A stretch of 46,592 bases of DNA from Thiobacillus denitrificans (GTDB lineage: Bacteria; Pseudomonadota; Gammaproteobacteria; Burkholderiales; Thiobacillaceae). The stretch lies in the NCBI GenBank assembly GCA_020723405.1, contig DYIY01000024.1, forward strand, positions 1-46,592, read 5' to 3'. The first letter of the stretch is position 1, and each line of letters starts with the position of its first letter. Below the pieces are notes generated by a model, which saw only the letters and a program-made list of their open reading frames with translations, was not told the origin of the DNA and made no database searches. Below, piece after piece: positions 22,992 through 31,046 of the stretch. The position numbers and the translations under genes were made by a program.

Positions 22992-24078
22992 GGTTGAGGA
23001 ACAGGGTGCGTTTCCAGGGATTGTCGGGGCCGCCCATGCGCCAGATGAAGGCGTCGAGCAGGTAATGGGTGATCTGGGGCAGGGCCAGCAGGGGCACCAG
23101 CCAAGAGAGCAGGGTGGGATCGTCCAGGGCGGGCAGGGCGGAGAAGGCCGGGAACAACTCGGCGTGGTCCCGCCAGACCAGTCCGTCCCACAAGCCCTCT
23201 TCCAGGTAAGCGATGAGGAACAGCGCGGCCACGAACAGCAGGACGCCGGCCCGAGTGAACAGGGTCCGGACGGGCAGCAGGAAGTCGCTCCTGTCCTGTT
23301 CCAGCTGTTGCTGGTTGCGGCCGTATATCCAGATCAGGGCCAGATAGGGCACCCCGTGGGCAATGACATTGGTAGCAGTAAAGGCCAGATCGTTGTCGAA
23401 GACCAGGATGCCCACATACCAGGACAGGCCGGTGCCCAGCAACATCAGGTTCTTGGGCAGGTTGAGGCAGCGCCGGGCCAGAGCGAAGCGGATTTCCTTG
23501 AGGCCGTAGGCCAGGATCAACGCCACATAGAGCCAGCCGGTAGCGCTGGCCACAGCGGGTGCGTCGAAGGCCAGGAAATCCCCCGCCACGAACCAGTCGA
23601 ACTGGCGGGGCTGGCAGTGCCAGGCGATGAGGGGATACAGGGTGGCGGCGTAGATCAGGGCCTGGTCCAGCCACTTTGCCCAAGGTGGATCCCCCGCCTC
23701 GGCGCGCCGGTAGATCATGACGAAGCCATACTGCTGGCGCACAAAATGGAAGGCTGCCAGATAGGCCAGCACCCGCCAGAAGACCAGATCCCCCAGGCGG
23801 TAGAGCACCACCCCCAGCACCAGGCCCACCAGAGGCGTCATCACGTAGAGGGCCTGCCGGGCGCGCAGTTCTTTGCGGTCCAGGTAGGTGCGGAACACCG
23901 TGCTCCAGACGTGGCCCACGTCTACCCCCACGATGAGCAGCAGCCAGAGGATGGGTGGTGTCTCGGCGATGGCCTCCACCCGGTCACCCAGGGCCAGCAC
24001 CAGGCCGGTGACGAGAAAGGCGGGAGCCAGGATGAAGGCGCCATCCAAGGGCAGGGAATGGATCCAGGGTTGCTTCAT
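22984..24078 (-). CDS. Polytopic membrane protein with intramembrane histidines, unknown function
   Basis: The ATG at 24078 overlaps the stop of the flavoprotein gene (ATGA) and gives 364 residues. About nine or ten hydrophobic segments fill the protein. Histidines recur in or at the edges of helices: GHVWSTVFR (about 58), FHFVRQQYG (about 114), AHGVPYLALIW (about 243) and ITHYLLDAFIW (near the end). Such a pattern recalls membrane di-metal or haem enzymes, but no named family motif is recognised, so that is only a suggestion. It lies between the exported amine-oxidase-like gene and speD in the operon, which links it to polyamine or membrane amine chemistry. Confidence 0.8.
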   Translation of the reverse strand: MKQPWIHSLPLDGAFILAPAFLVTGLVLALGDRVEAIAETPPILWLLLIVGVDVGHVWSTVFRTYLDRKELRARQALYVMTPLVGLVLGVVLYRLGDLVFWRVLAYLAAFHFVRQQYGFVMIYRRAEAGDPPWAKWLDQALIYAATLYPLIAWHCQPRQFDWFVAGDFLAFDAPAVASATGWLYVALILAYGLKEIRFALARRCLNLPKNLMLLGTGLSWYVGILVFDNDLAFTATNVIAHGVPYLALIWIYGRNQQQLEQDRSDFLLPVRTLFTRAGVLLFVAALFLIAYLEEGLWDGLVWRDHAELFPAFSALPALDDPTLLSWLVPLLALPQITHYLLDAFIWRMGGPDNPWKRTLFLNHE

Positions 24079-25697
24079 GTCGGGTGGGGTCCGTGCCGGA
24101 TGGCGGCGTCCGCCGCCCGGATACCGTAGGTGTAGGCCTCTTCGAATATCGAGATGCCCGCCATGTCCGAGTGGGCGAAAAACAGTGGCGGGTGGTCCTG
24201 CAACGCCTGTTGCCGGGCTTTTCCCCAGATGAAGCCCGGCACGGGTCGGACCATGGCGTGGCCCCAAAGGCGCAGGTCGATGCGCCGGATGGCACCGGCC
24301 AGTTCCGGGTGCATGCGCAGGATTTCCTGGGCGATCAGGGTCTTCCAGGTTTCCCCATTCCGCGCCAGGGCTTCCGCCCGGGCGGCTGCGGGGGGCAGGT
24401 GGTCCAGGGGCCAGTAGGCGGTGATGACGGTTTGCCTGGGGTTCATGGCCAGATGCTGGTGGGTGGCCACCACATAGCCCAGCATGGATTGACCGTAGGC
24501 AACGTTGTCCCAGGCCAGTTCGGCCCCGGGCCCGGCGGGCAGGCGATCCAGGCTGATATTGGCCACAAGCCAGGGGGAGTAGTGGAAGTCCCCGGCGTCG
24601 GGTCTTGCCGCGGGGGAATGGACAATGCGGGCAGCCACGAAGCGGGGCACTGCCAGGATCACGGCACGGGACTCCACCAGCAGCACTGTGTCTTCCTCAG
24701 GCAGATAGAGGTTGGTCAGGGGGCGTGGACCGTCCTGGACCCCCACGGCCAGGGCGCGGGTACGAATCTGCCCAGCAAAGGGCGCGGCCAGGCGCTCCAC
24801 CAGCCAGCCGTTGCCCTGGGGCCAGGTCAGCACGGTTTCCCGGTCAGTGTTGGCCGCCCGTCCGTTGCGGGCGGCGAAGTAATGGATGCCAGCCCAGGCG
24901 GACACCTGGGCCAAGCCCGCGCCGTAGTCGTCCCGGCAACTGTAGTCGAGCAGCCAGAGCAAGTGTTCACCGCCATAGTCCTGGTCCTCCAGCCAGGCGG
25001 CAAAGCTGATCCGGTCCAGGGCACGCAGGGCCGGGTCGGCGGAACTGGCATCGATGGGTATACAGAAGGCCCGCCGCCCATCCTGGCCGCGCAGGTTCCT
25101 GAACGTCTCCATCTGGGCGAAAAAGCGCTGATGCTCGGCCTGTTCCGCCTTGCTCACCCCCAACTTGGGCAACAGGCCTTCCTGCCACTGGCCGTACATG
25201 AGCAGGCGTTCATCTGGGTCGGCGCAAAGGGCGTAGTCGTCGTAGATGGGCAGGCCCTTCTCGTAGCCGGTGATGATTCCCAGGCGTTCGAACAGGCGCC
25301 GCACTTCCGTGGATTCCTCGCTGGGCAGGGGGACGTAGTGGGCGCCCCAGGGAAAGGCGGTGATGGCGTTCGTCCCGCTTCTGGAATGGCCTCCCACCTG
25401 GTCCTCCATTTCCGCTAGCAGGAAATCCCGCCCGGCGTCGTGCAGACGCAAACCCGCCGCCAGGCCGGAAACGCCGCCGCCAATGACGAGCACTTCCGTT
25501 TTTACTCGACGCGAAGGCGGGGGAAAGCGGCCTTCCCGCAGCCGATGTCCCAGGGCCGCATCCGGCCCCAGCAACTCACCGGGAATCCGGTCCGGCTTGG
25601 TGCGGGGCCAGAGCCAGGTGCCCAGACCGGCAGCGACAAGTCCGGATGCGCCGAGAAGCAGGCGCCGGCGGGCGGGGGATCGGATTGGCCAAATCAA
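24075..25697 (-). CDS. Exported FAD-dependent amine-oxidase-like protein
   Basis: A TTG at 25697 overlapping the preceding stop (TTGA) gives 540 residues; no other start fits. The N-terminus has a run of arginines and a hydrophobic helix (SPARRRLLLGASGLVAAGLG), resembling a Tat signal, as expected for a folded flavoprotein sent to the periplasm. An FAD-binding Rossmann motif, VIGGGVSGLAAG (Gly73-Gly78), with Glu96 and VGGHSRSG follows, and the C-terminus has the FAD-contact DMAGISIFEEAYTYG typical of flavin monoamine oxidases and phytoene-desaturase-like proteins. Oxidation of a polyamine or related amine is inferred from its neighbours, SpeD and the SpeE-like protein; the substrate is not shown by the sequence. 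Confidence 0.82.
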   Translation of the reverse strand: MIWPIRSPARRRLLLGASGLVAAGLGTWLWPRTKPDRIPGELLGPDAALGHRLREGRFPPPSRRVKTEVLVIGGGVSGLAAGLRLHDAGRDFLLAEMEDQVGGHSRSGTNAITAFPWGAHYVPLPSEESTEVRRLFERLGIITGYEKGLPIYDDYALCADPDERLLMYGQWQEGLLPKLGVSKAEQAEHQRFFAQMETFRNLRGQDGRRAFCIPIDASSADPALRALDRISFAAWLEDQDYGGEHLLWLLDYSCRDDYGAGLAQVSAWAGIHYFAARNGRAANTDRETVLTWPQGNGWLVERLAAPFAGQIRTRALAVGVQDGPRPLTNLYLPEEDTVLLVESRAVILAVPRFVAARIVHSPAARPDAGDFHYSPWLVANISLDRLPAGPGAELAWDNVAYGQSMLGYVVATHQHLAMNPRQTVITAYWPLDHLPPAAARAEALARNGETWKTLIAQEILRMHPELAGAIRRIDLRLWGHAMVRPVPGFIWGKARQQALQDHPPLFFAHSDMAGISIFEEAYTYGIRAADAAIRHGPHPT

Positions 25698-26095
25698 TCG
25701 CCGAACCCCATGCGCACTGCTGCCATGCTAAAGGCGAACAGAAAACCGTAGAAAAAGGTTTCCAGGCGGATGGTTTCCACGCCTCGTTTGCGTAAGCGCG
25801 CACCGAGCAGGGCCATCGTCAGGCCGACCAATAGCGGTGTCAGAAAAAGATTGATCCACCGGGCAGCTGGGCTATGTACGAAAAGCGCGGGAAAGATGAG
25901 CAGGCTGAATCCGCCAGTTGCAGCGCCGAACAAGGCGTAGCCGGTGGCCGCCAGCCAGGGATTGATGGGTGCTCTCCGGAACGGCTCTCGCACGGCTCGG
26001 ACTCCCAGCTCTGCCAATACTTCGAAGACGATCTGCAAGAGGACTTCTAGGAGGGTCTGGAGTAGATAGAGAACGATTTCGGCCAGTATTTCCAT
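25694..26095 (-). CDS. Small membrane protein of the polyamine operon, unknown function
   Basis: A 133-residue protein. The first 30 residues form an amphipathic/hydrophobic helix rich in Glu, Leu and Val (EILAEIVLYLLQTLLEVLL), followed by three membrane segments (about 46-70, 80-97 and 110-128). It sits 6 bases after the SpeE-like gene and overlaps the flavoprotein gene by 4 bases, so it is translationally coupled. It could be a membrane partner of either. No named family is recognised. Confidence 0.75.
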   Translation of the reverse strand: MEILAEIVLYLLQTLLEVLLQIVFEVLAELGVRAVREPFRRAPINPWLAATGYALFGAATGGFSLLIFPALFVHSPAARWINLFLTPLLVGLTMALLGARLRKRGVETIRLETFFYGFLFAFSMAAVRMGFGD

Positions 26096-26101
26096 GGTGC
26101 G

Positions 26102-27652
26102 CTACCAGGCCGCCGCGTAGGCGCCCCATTCCTCATCGAAATAACGCACCAGCAATTGATTGTCCAGCCGCTGCACGCCGGCGGCGACGTAGTCCATGTC
26201 GGCGGGGAAGTGCAGCATGCGCGGGGTTTCCGCCACGCTCACGTAGCGCAGGCCTTCGGGGTAACGGGCTGGCGGTGTCCAGGGCTTCTGGCCGGCCAAC
26301 AGGTAGCCCCATTCGCCGAAGGCGGGCACATAGGCATGGTAGGGCGTGACCTGGAAACCGGCGGCAGCCAGGGTGTCGTGGACGCACCAGTAGGATTTGC
26401 GCGCCACCAGGGGCGAAGTGCTCTGCACCACGATGCGGGTGTCCGCATGGGTGAGCCCACCCAGGGCCTTGTAGAAACTCAGGGAATAGAGCTTGCCGAT
26501 GGAATAGTTTGAAGGGTCCGGCAGATCGATGACGATGGCGTCGAAGGGGGCTAGCCGTCCGGCGGCCTGGCGTACCCAGGCGAAGGCATCCTGGTTCACA
26601 ACGCTCAGTCTGGGCGAGCGCAGGGCGTTGCCATTCAGCTGGGTGAGCAGGTTGTTGCTGCTGAACAGGCGGGTCATGACCGGGTCCAGGTCCACCAGGA
26701 CGACCTGATCCACCGAAGGGTATTTCCAGATTTCCCGCAGGGCCAGTCCATCACCGCCGCCAATGATCAATACCCGCCTGGGCTGGGCCAAGGAGGCCAG
26801 GGCAGGATGTACCAGGGCTTCGTGATAGCGGTATTCGTCCAGGCTGGAAAATTGCAGATTGCCGTTGAGGTAGAGGCGCAGATCCGCGCCGGCCCGGGTG
26901 AGGACGATGCGCTGGTAAGGCGTGGACTGGGCGTGGATGACCTTGCCGGGGTAGGTGGCGGCCTCCGCCGTGCCGGTGATGTCCTCGGCATGGATGAACC
27001 CGGCCAGCAGGCCCAGCAGGGCGGCCAGGGCCATGCCCCGCTGCCAGTGAGCTCCGGGGATGACGTCGGGGACGGAGAAGAGCAGCCAGATGGCCACCAG
27101 CACGTTGAGCATCCCGAACAGGAAGCCTGTCTGGATGAGTCCCAGATGGGGCACTAACAACAGGGGGAAGAGTAGGGAGGCGAACAGGGCGCCGGCATAG
27201 TCGAAGGTAAAGACCCGGGATACCAGGTCGCTGAACTCGAAGCGATCCTTGAGAATGCGCAGCAGCAGGGGGATCTCGATGCCCACCAGGATGCCCACCG
27301 CCAGCACGTCGGCATAGAGGATGACCCGGAAGGACGTCACCTGCTCGAAGACCAGGAACAGCAGGGCGGCCGAGGCCCCGCCCAGGATACCCACCAGGAT
27401 TTCCACCTGGACGAACACGCCCACCAGGTTGCGCTTCACGTAGCGGGATAGCCAGGAGCCGATACCCATGGCCGACAGGTAGGCGCCGATGATGGTGGAA
27501 AACTGGGTGACGGAGTCTCCCAGCAGGTAGCTGGCCAGGGTGCCGGCGATGAGTTCGTACACCAGCCCGCAGGTGGCGATGACAAAAACGGAGACGAGAA
27601 GGAGCGGAGCCAAGTCGGATCTATGGCCGGGCTGGCGGGGCCAGCCCGGCAC
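26102..27652 (-). CDS. Membrane-fused spermidine synthase-like aminopropyltransferase
   Basis: A 516-residue protein from GTG 27652 (a TTG at 27613, after a strong hairpin, is a credible alternative). About seven membrane helices fill residues 15-225, beginning GLVYELIAGTLASYLLGDSVTQFS, a known arrangement in long SpeE-like proteins. The cytosolic catalytic domain has YQRIVL, the AdoMet/dcAdoMet-binding GGGDG (298-302), DLDP and a DLPDP motif at about 375 followed by LYSLSFY. Soluble spermidine synthase uses putrescine and decarboxylated AdoMet. The same operon encodes SpeD, so the donor is supplied, but the acceptor may be membrane linked. DUF350 and the small exported peptide precede it. 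Confidence 0.9.
   Translation of the reverse strand: MPGWPRQPGHRSDLAPLLLVSVFVIATCGLVYELIAGTLASYLLGDSVTQFSTIIGAYLSAMGIGSWLSRYVKRNLVGVFVQVEILVGILGGASAALLFLVFEQVTSFRVILYADVLAVGILVGIEIPLLLRILKDRFEFSDLVSRVFTFDYAGALFASLLFPLLLVPHLGLIQTGFLFGMLNVLVAIWLLFSVPDVIPGAHWQRGMALAALLGLLAGFIHAEDITGTAEAATYPGKVIHAQSTPYQRIVLTRAGADLRLYLNGNLQFSSLDEYRYHEALVHPALASLAQPRRVLIIGGGDGLALREIWKYPSVDQVVLVDLDPVMTRLFSSNNLLTQLNGNALRSPRLSVVNQDAFAWVRQAAGRLAPFDAIVIDLPDPSNYSIGKLYSLSFYKALGGLTHADTRIVVQSTSPLVARKSYWCVHDTLAAAGFQVTPYHAYVPAFGEWGYLLAGQKPWTPPARYPEGLRYVSVAETPRMLHFPADMDYVAAGVQRLDNQLLVRYFDEEWGAYAAAW
27626..27650 (-). promoter_or_regulatory. Strong hairpin at the start of the SpeE-like gene
   Basis: GCCGGGCTGGC-GGG-GCCAGCCCGGC, an 11-base-pair stem, begins 2 bases after the GTG start chosen for the SpeE-like gene. 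It could act as an intra-operon attenuator or processing site, or show that the real start is the TTG at 27613. Confidence 0.5.
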
Positions 27653-27663
27653 CGAGGGTCAGG

Positions 27664-27885
27664 TCAGCCGTGCACCGCCGCGCTGATGATGATGGCGATG
27701 CCCAGCATGACCGCGCCAAGGAAAACGGCCAGAGCGGTGTTCTGCTTCTGGGTGAGTTCATCCCATAGGTCCACTTTCGGTGTGAAAAATTCAAGGATGC
27801 CGAAGCACAGGGCAAAGAAGCCCACCCCAACGGCGGAGAAGAGCAGGGCGTTGAGGACGAAATTCCAGTGAATGGCGTCTTCCAT
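27664..27885 (-). CDS. DUF350 family small membrane protein
   Basis: A 73-residue protein with two membrane helices (about 10-32 and 48-70) separated by a polar loop (FTPKVDLWDELTQKQNTA), typical of the half-length DUF350/YjfL family. AGGAG lies 5 bases before the ATG. The family is often found near PspA-like, DUF4178 and spermidine synthase-like genes, as here. Its molecular function is unknown. It may oligomerise to form a membrane channel or scaffold, which is conjecture. Confidence 0.85.
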   Translation of the reverse strand: MEDAIHWNFVLNALLFSAVGVGFFALCFGILEFFTPKVDLWDELTQKQNTALAVFLGAVMLGIAIIISAAVHG

Positions 27886-27894
27886 GGGAAGCTC

Positions 27895-28050
27895 CTATTT
27901 GTGGTTGGCTTGGCCGGTGGTGGTATGGCTGGCCGGTTGGGTCGGGTTGAACAGGCTGGAGAACATGTAGCCCCGATGGTTGGCCCAGGCCATGGACACC
28001 ACCAGGAGCAGGGCGAACGCCTGGAAGATGCGGGGCGGCTTATTCATCAT
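27895..28050 (-). CDS. 51-residue exported peptide of the polyamine/DUF4178 operon
   Basis: A tandem ATG ATG at 28050-28045 overlaps the last codons of the DUF4178 gene, and the frame closes with TAG at 27895-27897, 9 bases before DUF350. It encodes a basic start (MMNKPPR), a hydrophobic core (about 8-22) ending SMAWA as a plausible signal-peptidase site, and a short mature part (NHRGYMFSSLFNPTQPASHTT in pieces, ending NHK). It fills a gap otherwise empty within a gapless operon, with the expected overlaps, so it is likely a real small gene. The function is unknown; a small exported partner of the membrane complex is possible. Confidence 0.7.
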   Translation of the reverse strand: MMNKPPRIFQAFALLLVVSMAWANHRGYMFSSLFNPTQPASHTTTGQANHK

Positions 28051-29362
28051 CGGAACTCAGGGATTGTTTGATGCCGGCATAGGTGGCCGGCATGAAATCA
28101 CTTTCCGACCAGCGGCTGTACTCGAAGCTGTGATGGCGAAGCCAAAGGTACAGGGGGTAGGGCAGCAGGGCCAGCAGCAGGGCCAGCCAGTTGGACCAGA
28201 TGGGGGCGTCCCGGAAGGTGCGCACCCCGAAGGTCTGGGCGTTTCCGCCCCATTGATAGACGCCGGCATCACTGACCAGCAACAGGCGGTAGCGGCCTCC
28301 GGGGACGGCGGGGAAACAGTCTTCGGCGGTGGTGTTGCCCTCGCTCCAGCGCTCGCCGCCGTCTGAGCCGGAATAAAACTCCATGCTCTGGTTCAGCGCC
28401 AGACGGGCCCCGCTGGTTTCATCCACCAGGATGGCGGTCAGGTCCGCCCAGTTGTTGTTCAACTGGGCCCAGGTTTCCAGGCAAAGGTTGGCCTGCTCCT
28501 GGGGTAGATCGAAGGGGGGAGACACCTGGGGCTCCTGGCGGTTGGCCCGGGTGGCCTCGAAGGTCGTTGCATGCACCAGTTGATTTTTGGCCTGGTAGGC
28601 CTGAACGAACTGGGTTCCCGTGGCCACCAGACCAGCGATCAAGGTCGCTTTCAGTACGCCGGGCACCCGGACGGCGAAGGGGGAGGGCTGGTTGGGGGCA
28701 ATGCCCTTGGGTTTGGGCAGCTTGGCCGGATCCAGGCCAAAGGCCCCAGCCACCTGGGCGGCTGGCAGATAGCGGCCCAGAGCCATGCTGGTCTCGTCTT
28801 TATCTTCTTCCACGGACATGACGTAAGGTGGGGCGATGGAATCCGTCACCCGGACCTTGTCCCCCTTCTTTACCCGCCAATAGAACTCGCCCACCACGTA
28901 TTCCACCCGGGCCTGGCCGGAGAAGAAGCGGTCGAAGCGCAGGTTGTCCGGCAGGCCCAGGCCCGCCTTCACGACTTGGAACAGGGTCCAGTGACCATGA
29001 TCCTGGGCCAGGAAGCGGAAGCCGTGGCGGGGATTGAACAGCAGGTATTCATCCCATTCGTATCGTTCTCCCTGATCAAAGCCCGTGCAGCGTTCCTGGT
29101 AGCCGATGACCTCCCAGGGCTGTCCCTCGAACTGGCCCCGACTGCCCAGGGGAATGGGGGTCTCACGAACTTGGGCCCGGGCTTTCTGGAGGATGGAAAC
29201 CTCTTCCCGGGCCACGTCCAGTAAGCTGCCGCAGTGGCCGCACACCACATTGATGCTGTGTCCCGCCGCCCGCAGGGTGATGGCACCGCCACAGGCAGGA
29301 CAGGCCAGCACCTGGGGGCGGCCCGGATCGGCAGCCTGTTCCCGGATCTCTCCGGTCTCCAT
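28040..29362 (-). CDS. DUF4178 protein with zinc ribbon and two membrane anchors
   Basis: A 440-residue protein whose ATG abuts the stop of the first DUF4178 gene with no gap. A zinc ribbon (CPACGG at about 21-26 and CGHCGS at 41-46) is followed by a DUF4178 domain (PIPLGSRGQFEGQPWEVIGY...WDEYLLFN) to about residue 230. A membrane helix lies at about 246-262, an extracytoplasmic beta-rich stretch follows, and a second helix is at about 392-410 with a charged tail. The domain is uncharacterised but recurs in gene sets with SPFH proteins, DUF350 and SpeE-like enzymes. It may bridge cytosolic ligand sensing and the membrane. Confidence 0.85.
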   Translation of the reverse strand: METGEIREQAADPGRPQVLACPACGGAITLRAAGHSINVVCGHCGSLLDVAREEVSILQKARAQVRETPIPLGSRGQFEGQPWEVIGYQERCTGFDQGERYEWDEYLLFNPRHGFRFLAQDHGHWTLFQVVKAGLGLPDNLRFDRFFSGQARVEYVVGEFYWRVKKGDKVRVTDSIAPPYVMSVEEDKDETSMALGRYLPAAQVAGAFGLDPAKLPKPKGIAPNQPSPFAVRVPGVLKATLIAGLVATGTQFVQAYQAKNQLVHATTFEATRANRQEPQVSPPFDLPQEQANLCLETWAQLNNNWADLTAILVDETSGARLALNQSMEFYSGSDGGERWSEGNTTAEDCFPAVPGGRYRLLLVSDAGVYQWGGNAQTFGVRTFRDAPIWSNWLALLLALLPYPLYLWLRHHSFEYSRWSESDFMPATYAGIKQSLSSDDE

Positions 29363-30013
29363 CTACCAGCCCTCCAGGGGACGGGTGTCCGTCATGGCCA
29401 GGTCGTCCCAGGCCACGTAACGGCCCTGGTATAGCCGGCCGCTGCCCTGGTGGATCTCCAGATTGGCGAAGCCCCCCTGGCTGCCGTCCAGGTCGATGGA
29501 CACCGCCTTGCGGCCCCGGTTGGCCAGGTAAGGCAGTTCCCCCTCGCTGCCCAGGCAGGTTGTCTGCTTCACGTCTACCACCTGATACACCTGGGGGCCC
29601 AGGTTGATCTTCTCCCCGGGCTTGGGCTTCCAGGTGGCCAGATTGCGGTTGATGGCCGAGCGGCCCTCCTGTTCCATGGGCAGTTCGAAACAGGCGGCGA
29701 AAAAGCCCTGGGCTTCCGCCAGCCAGCCCTTGCGGCCATCGGCGGTGGCCATGAACCATTCGTTCCAGGCGCCGTCCCGCCAGCCCATCTTGACCCGGCC
29801 CACCAGGGAGAACGCCACCCCGTCCAGGACGCCTCGGGTGCCCAGTTGCAGGGGACTCATGTCCGGCGGCAGGGCGGCCATCTTGCCGAAGGCCTCAACG
29901 TCCACGTCCCGGCGCAGGATCATGCTCTTGCACCAGGGGCACACGGCATAGACGCTGACGCTGGACTCAAACTTGCCCGGTCCGCCACAGGCGGGGCAGG
30001 TGTACTCGCGCAT
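29363..30013 (-). CDS. DUF4178 protein with N-terminal zinc ribbon (soluble)
   Basis: The ATG at 30013 puts the zinc ribbon at the very N-terminus (CPACGG at 6-11 and CPWCKS at about 25-30), giving 216 residues; longer starts would overlap the SPFH gene. A single DUF4178 domain follows (LQLGTRGVLDGVAFSLVGRV, then WNEWFMATADGRKGWLAEAQG). No membrane segment is seen, so it is probably cytosolic and associates with its membrane-anchored paralogue encoded immediately after. It is 10 bases downstream of the SPFH gene. Confidence 0.83.
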   Translation of the reverse strand: MREYTCPACGGPGKFESSVSVYAVCPWCKSMILRRDVDVEAFGKMAALPPDMSPLQLGTRGVLDGVAFSLVGRVKMGWRDGAWNEWFMATADGRKGWLAEAQGFFAACFELPMEQEGRSAINRNLATWKPKPGEKINLGPQVYQVVDVKQTTCLGSEGELPYLANRGRKAVSIDLDGSQGGFANLEIHQGSGRLYQGRYVAWDDLAMTDTRPLEGW

Positions 30014-30023
30014 GGCCGGAAAA

Positions 30024-31046
30024 TCAGCGGATGCGAGCCAGCAATTCCGCCTTCTTGGCGTCGAATTCCGCCTGGGTGATGAGACCCTTGGCCAGCAAGC
30101 CACCCAGTTTCTCGATGAGCAGAAGGGGGTCTTCCCCAGAGGGGCCGGCCGAGGCGCCTGGAGCTTGGGGGACGGCCGCTCCCGTGATTACCTGATTCAG
30201 GCCCTGGCTCATGGACTGGGCCATGGCCATGCCGGCCCCCAGTCCGGCGCCGATGCCGGCGATGCCACCGGGGTTTTCCGCCGCCACGGGGATGGCGTCG
30301 GCGGTCTGGAAGCGGGTGTACTGGCCCAGGTCTCCCACCATCCGCTGGGAGGCGGCCCGGTCCAGGTGTTTTTCCAGTTCCTCGGGCAGGGACAGGCTTT
30401 GCAGGAAGAAGCTGGCCAGTTCCAGTCCGTATTCCCGGAAGGCCGGCGTGATGGCTTCCTTGAGGCGGGCGGAGAACTCGGCCTGGTTGGCCGCCATGTC
30501 CACGAAGGCGATGTCGCTGCCGCCCAGATAACTGCCGATGGCGGTCAGGACCATGGCCCGCAACTGGCCGTCCAGGTCGTCCACCGTGTAGCGCTCTGCG
30601 GTGCCGGACAGCTTGCGCCAGAAGGGTTCCAGCTCGGCAATGCGGAAGGAGTAGGCGCCGAAGGCCCGGATGCGCAGGGGGCCGAATTCCTTGTCCCGCA
30701 CCGTGATGGGTTGGGTGGTGCCCCACTTGCGGTCGATCTGTTCCCGCTGGCTGAAGAAATACACGTCGGACTTGAAGGGGGATTCGAACAGCTTGTCCCA
30801 GTTCTTCAGGTAGGTGAGCACCGGCAGGGTGCGGGTGGAGAGGGTATGGGTGCCCGGGGCAAACGTGTCCGCGAAGCGGCCCTCGTCGATGAACACCGCC
30901 TGCTGGGTCTCCCGCACCACCAGTTGGGCGCCGTTCTGGATTTCCATGCCGGACATGGGGAAGCGCCAGGCCAGGGTCCCGGGCTGGTCCTCCGTCCACT
31001 GGATGACGTCGATGAACTGCTTGGAAACGAAGTCGAACAGGCCCAT
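30024..31046 (-). CDS. SPFH-domain protein with C-terminal SHOCT motif (YdjI-like)
   Basis: A 340-residue protein, first gene of the operon, with AAGGGAGAA before its ATG. The start MGLFDFVSKQFIDVIQW and the body (residues about 30-270) match the SPFH/Band-7 branch sometimes called virion-core or YdjI-like. A Gly/Ala/Met-rich low-complexity stretch follows (about 260-300). A SHOCT motif closes it (EKLGGLLAKGLITQAEFDAKKAELLA). SPFH proteins build membrane-associated oligomeric scaffolds; YdjI of Bacillus recruits the PspA homologue LiaH-like stress proteins. Here it probably anchors the DUF4178, DUF350 and SpeE-like proteins at the inner membrane. Confidence 0.87.
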   Translation of the reverse strand: MGLFDFVSKQFIDVIQWTEDQPGTLAWRFPMSGMEIQNGAQLVVRETQQAVFIDEGRFADTFAPGTHTLSTRTLPVLTYLKNWDKLFESPFKSDVYFFSQREQIDRKWGTTQPITVRDKEFGPLRIRAFGAYSFRIAELEPFWRKLSGTAERYTVDDLDGQLRAMVLTAIGSYLGGSDIAFVDMAANQAEFSARLKEAITPAFREYGLELASFFLQSLSLPEELEKHLDRAASQRMVGDLGQYTRFQTADAIPVAAENPGGIAGIGAGLGAGMAMAQSMSQGLNQVITGAAVPQAPGASAGPSGEDPLLLIEKLGGLLAKGLITQAEFDAKKAELLARIR

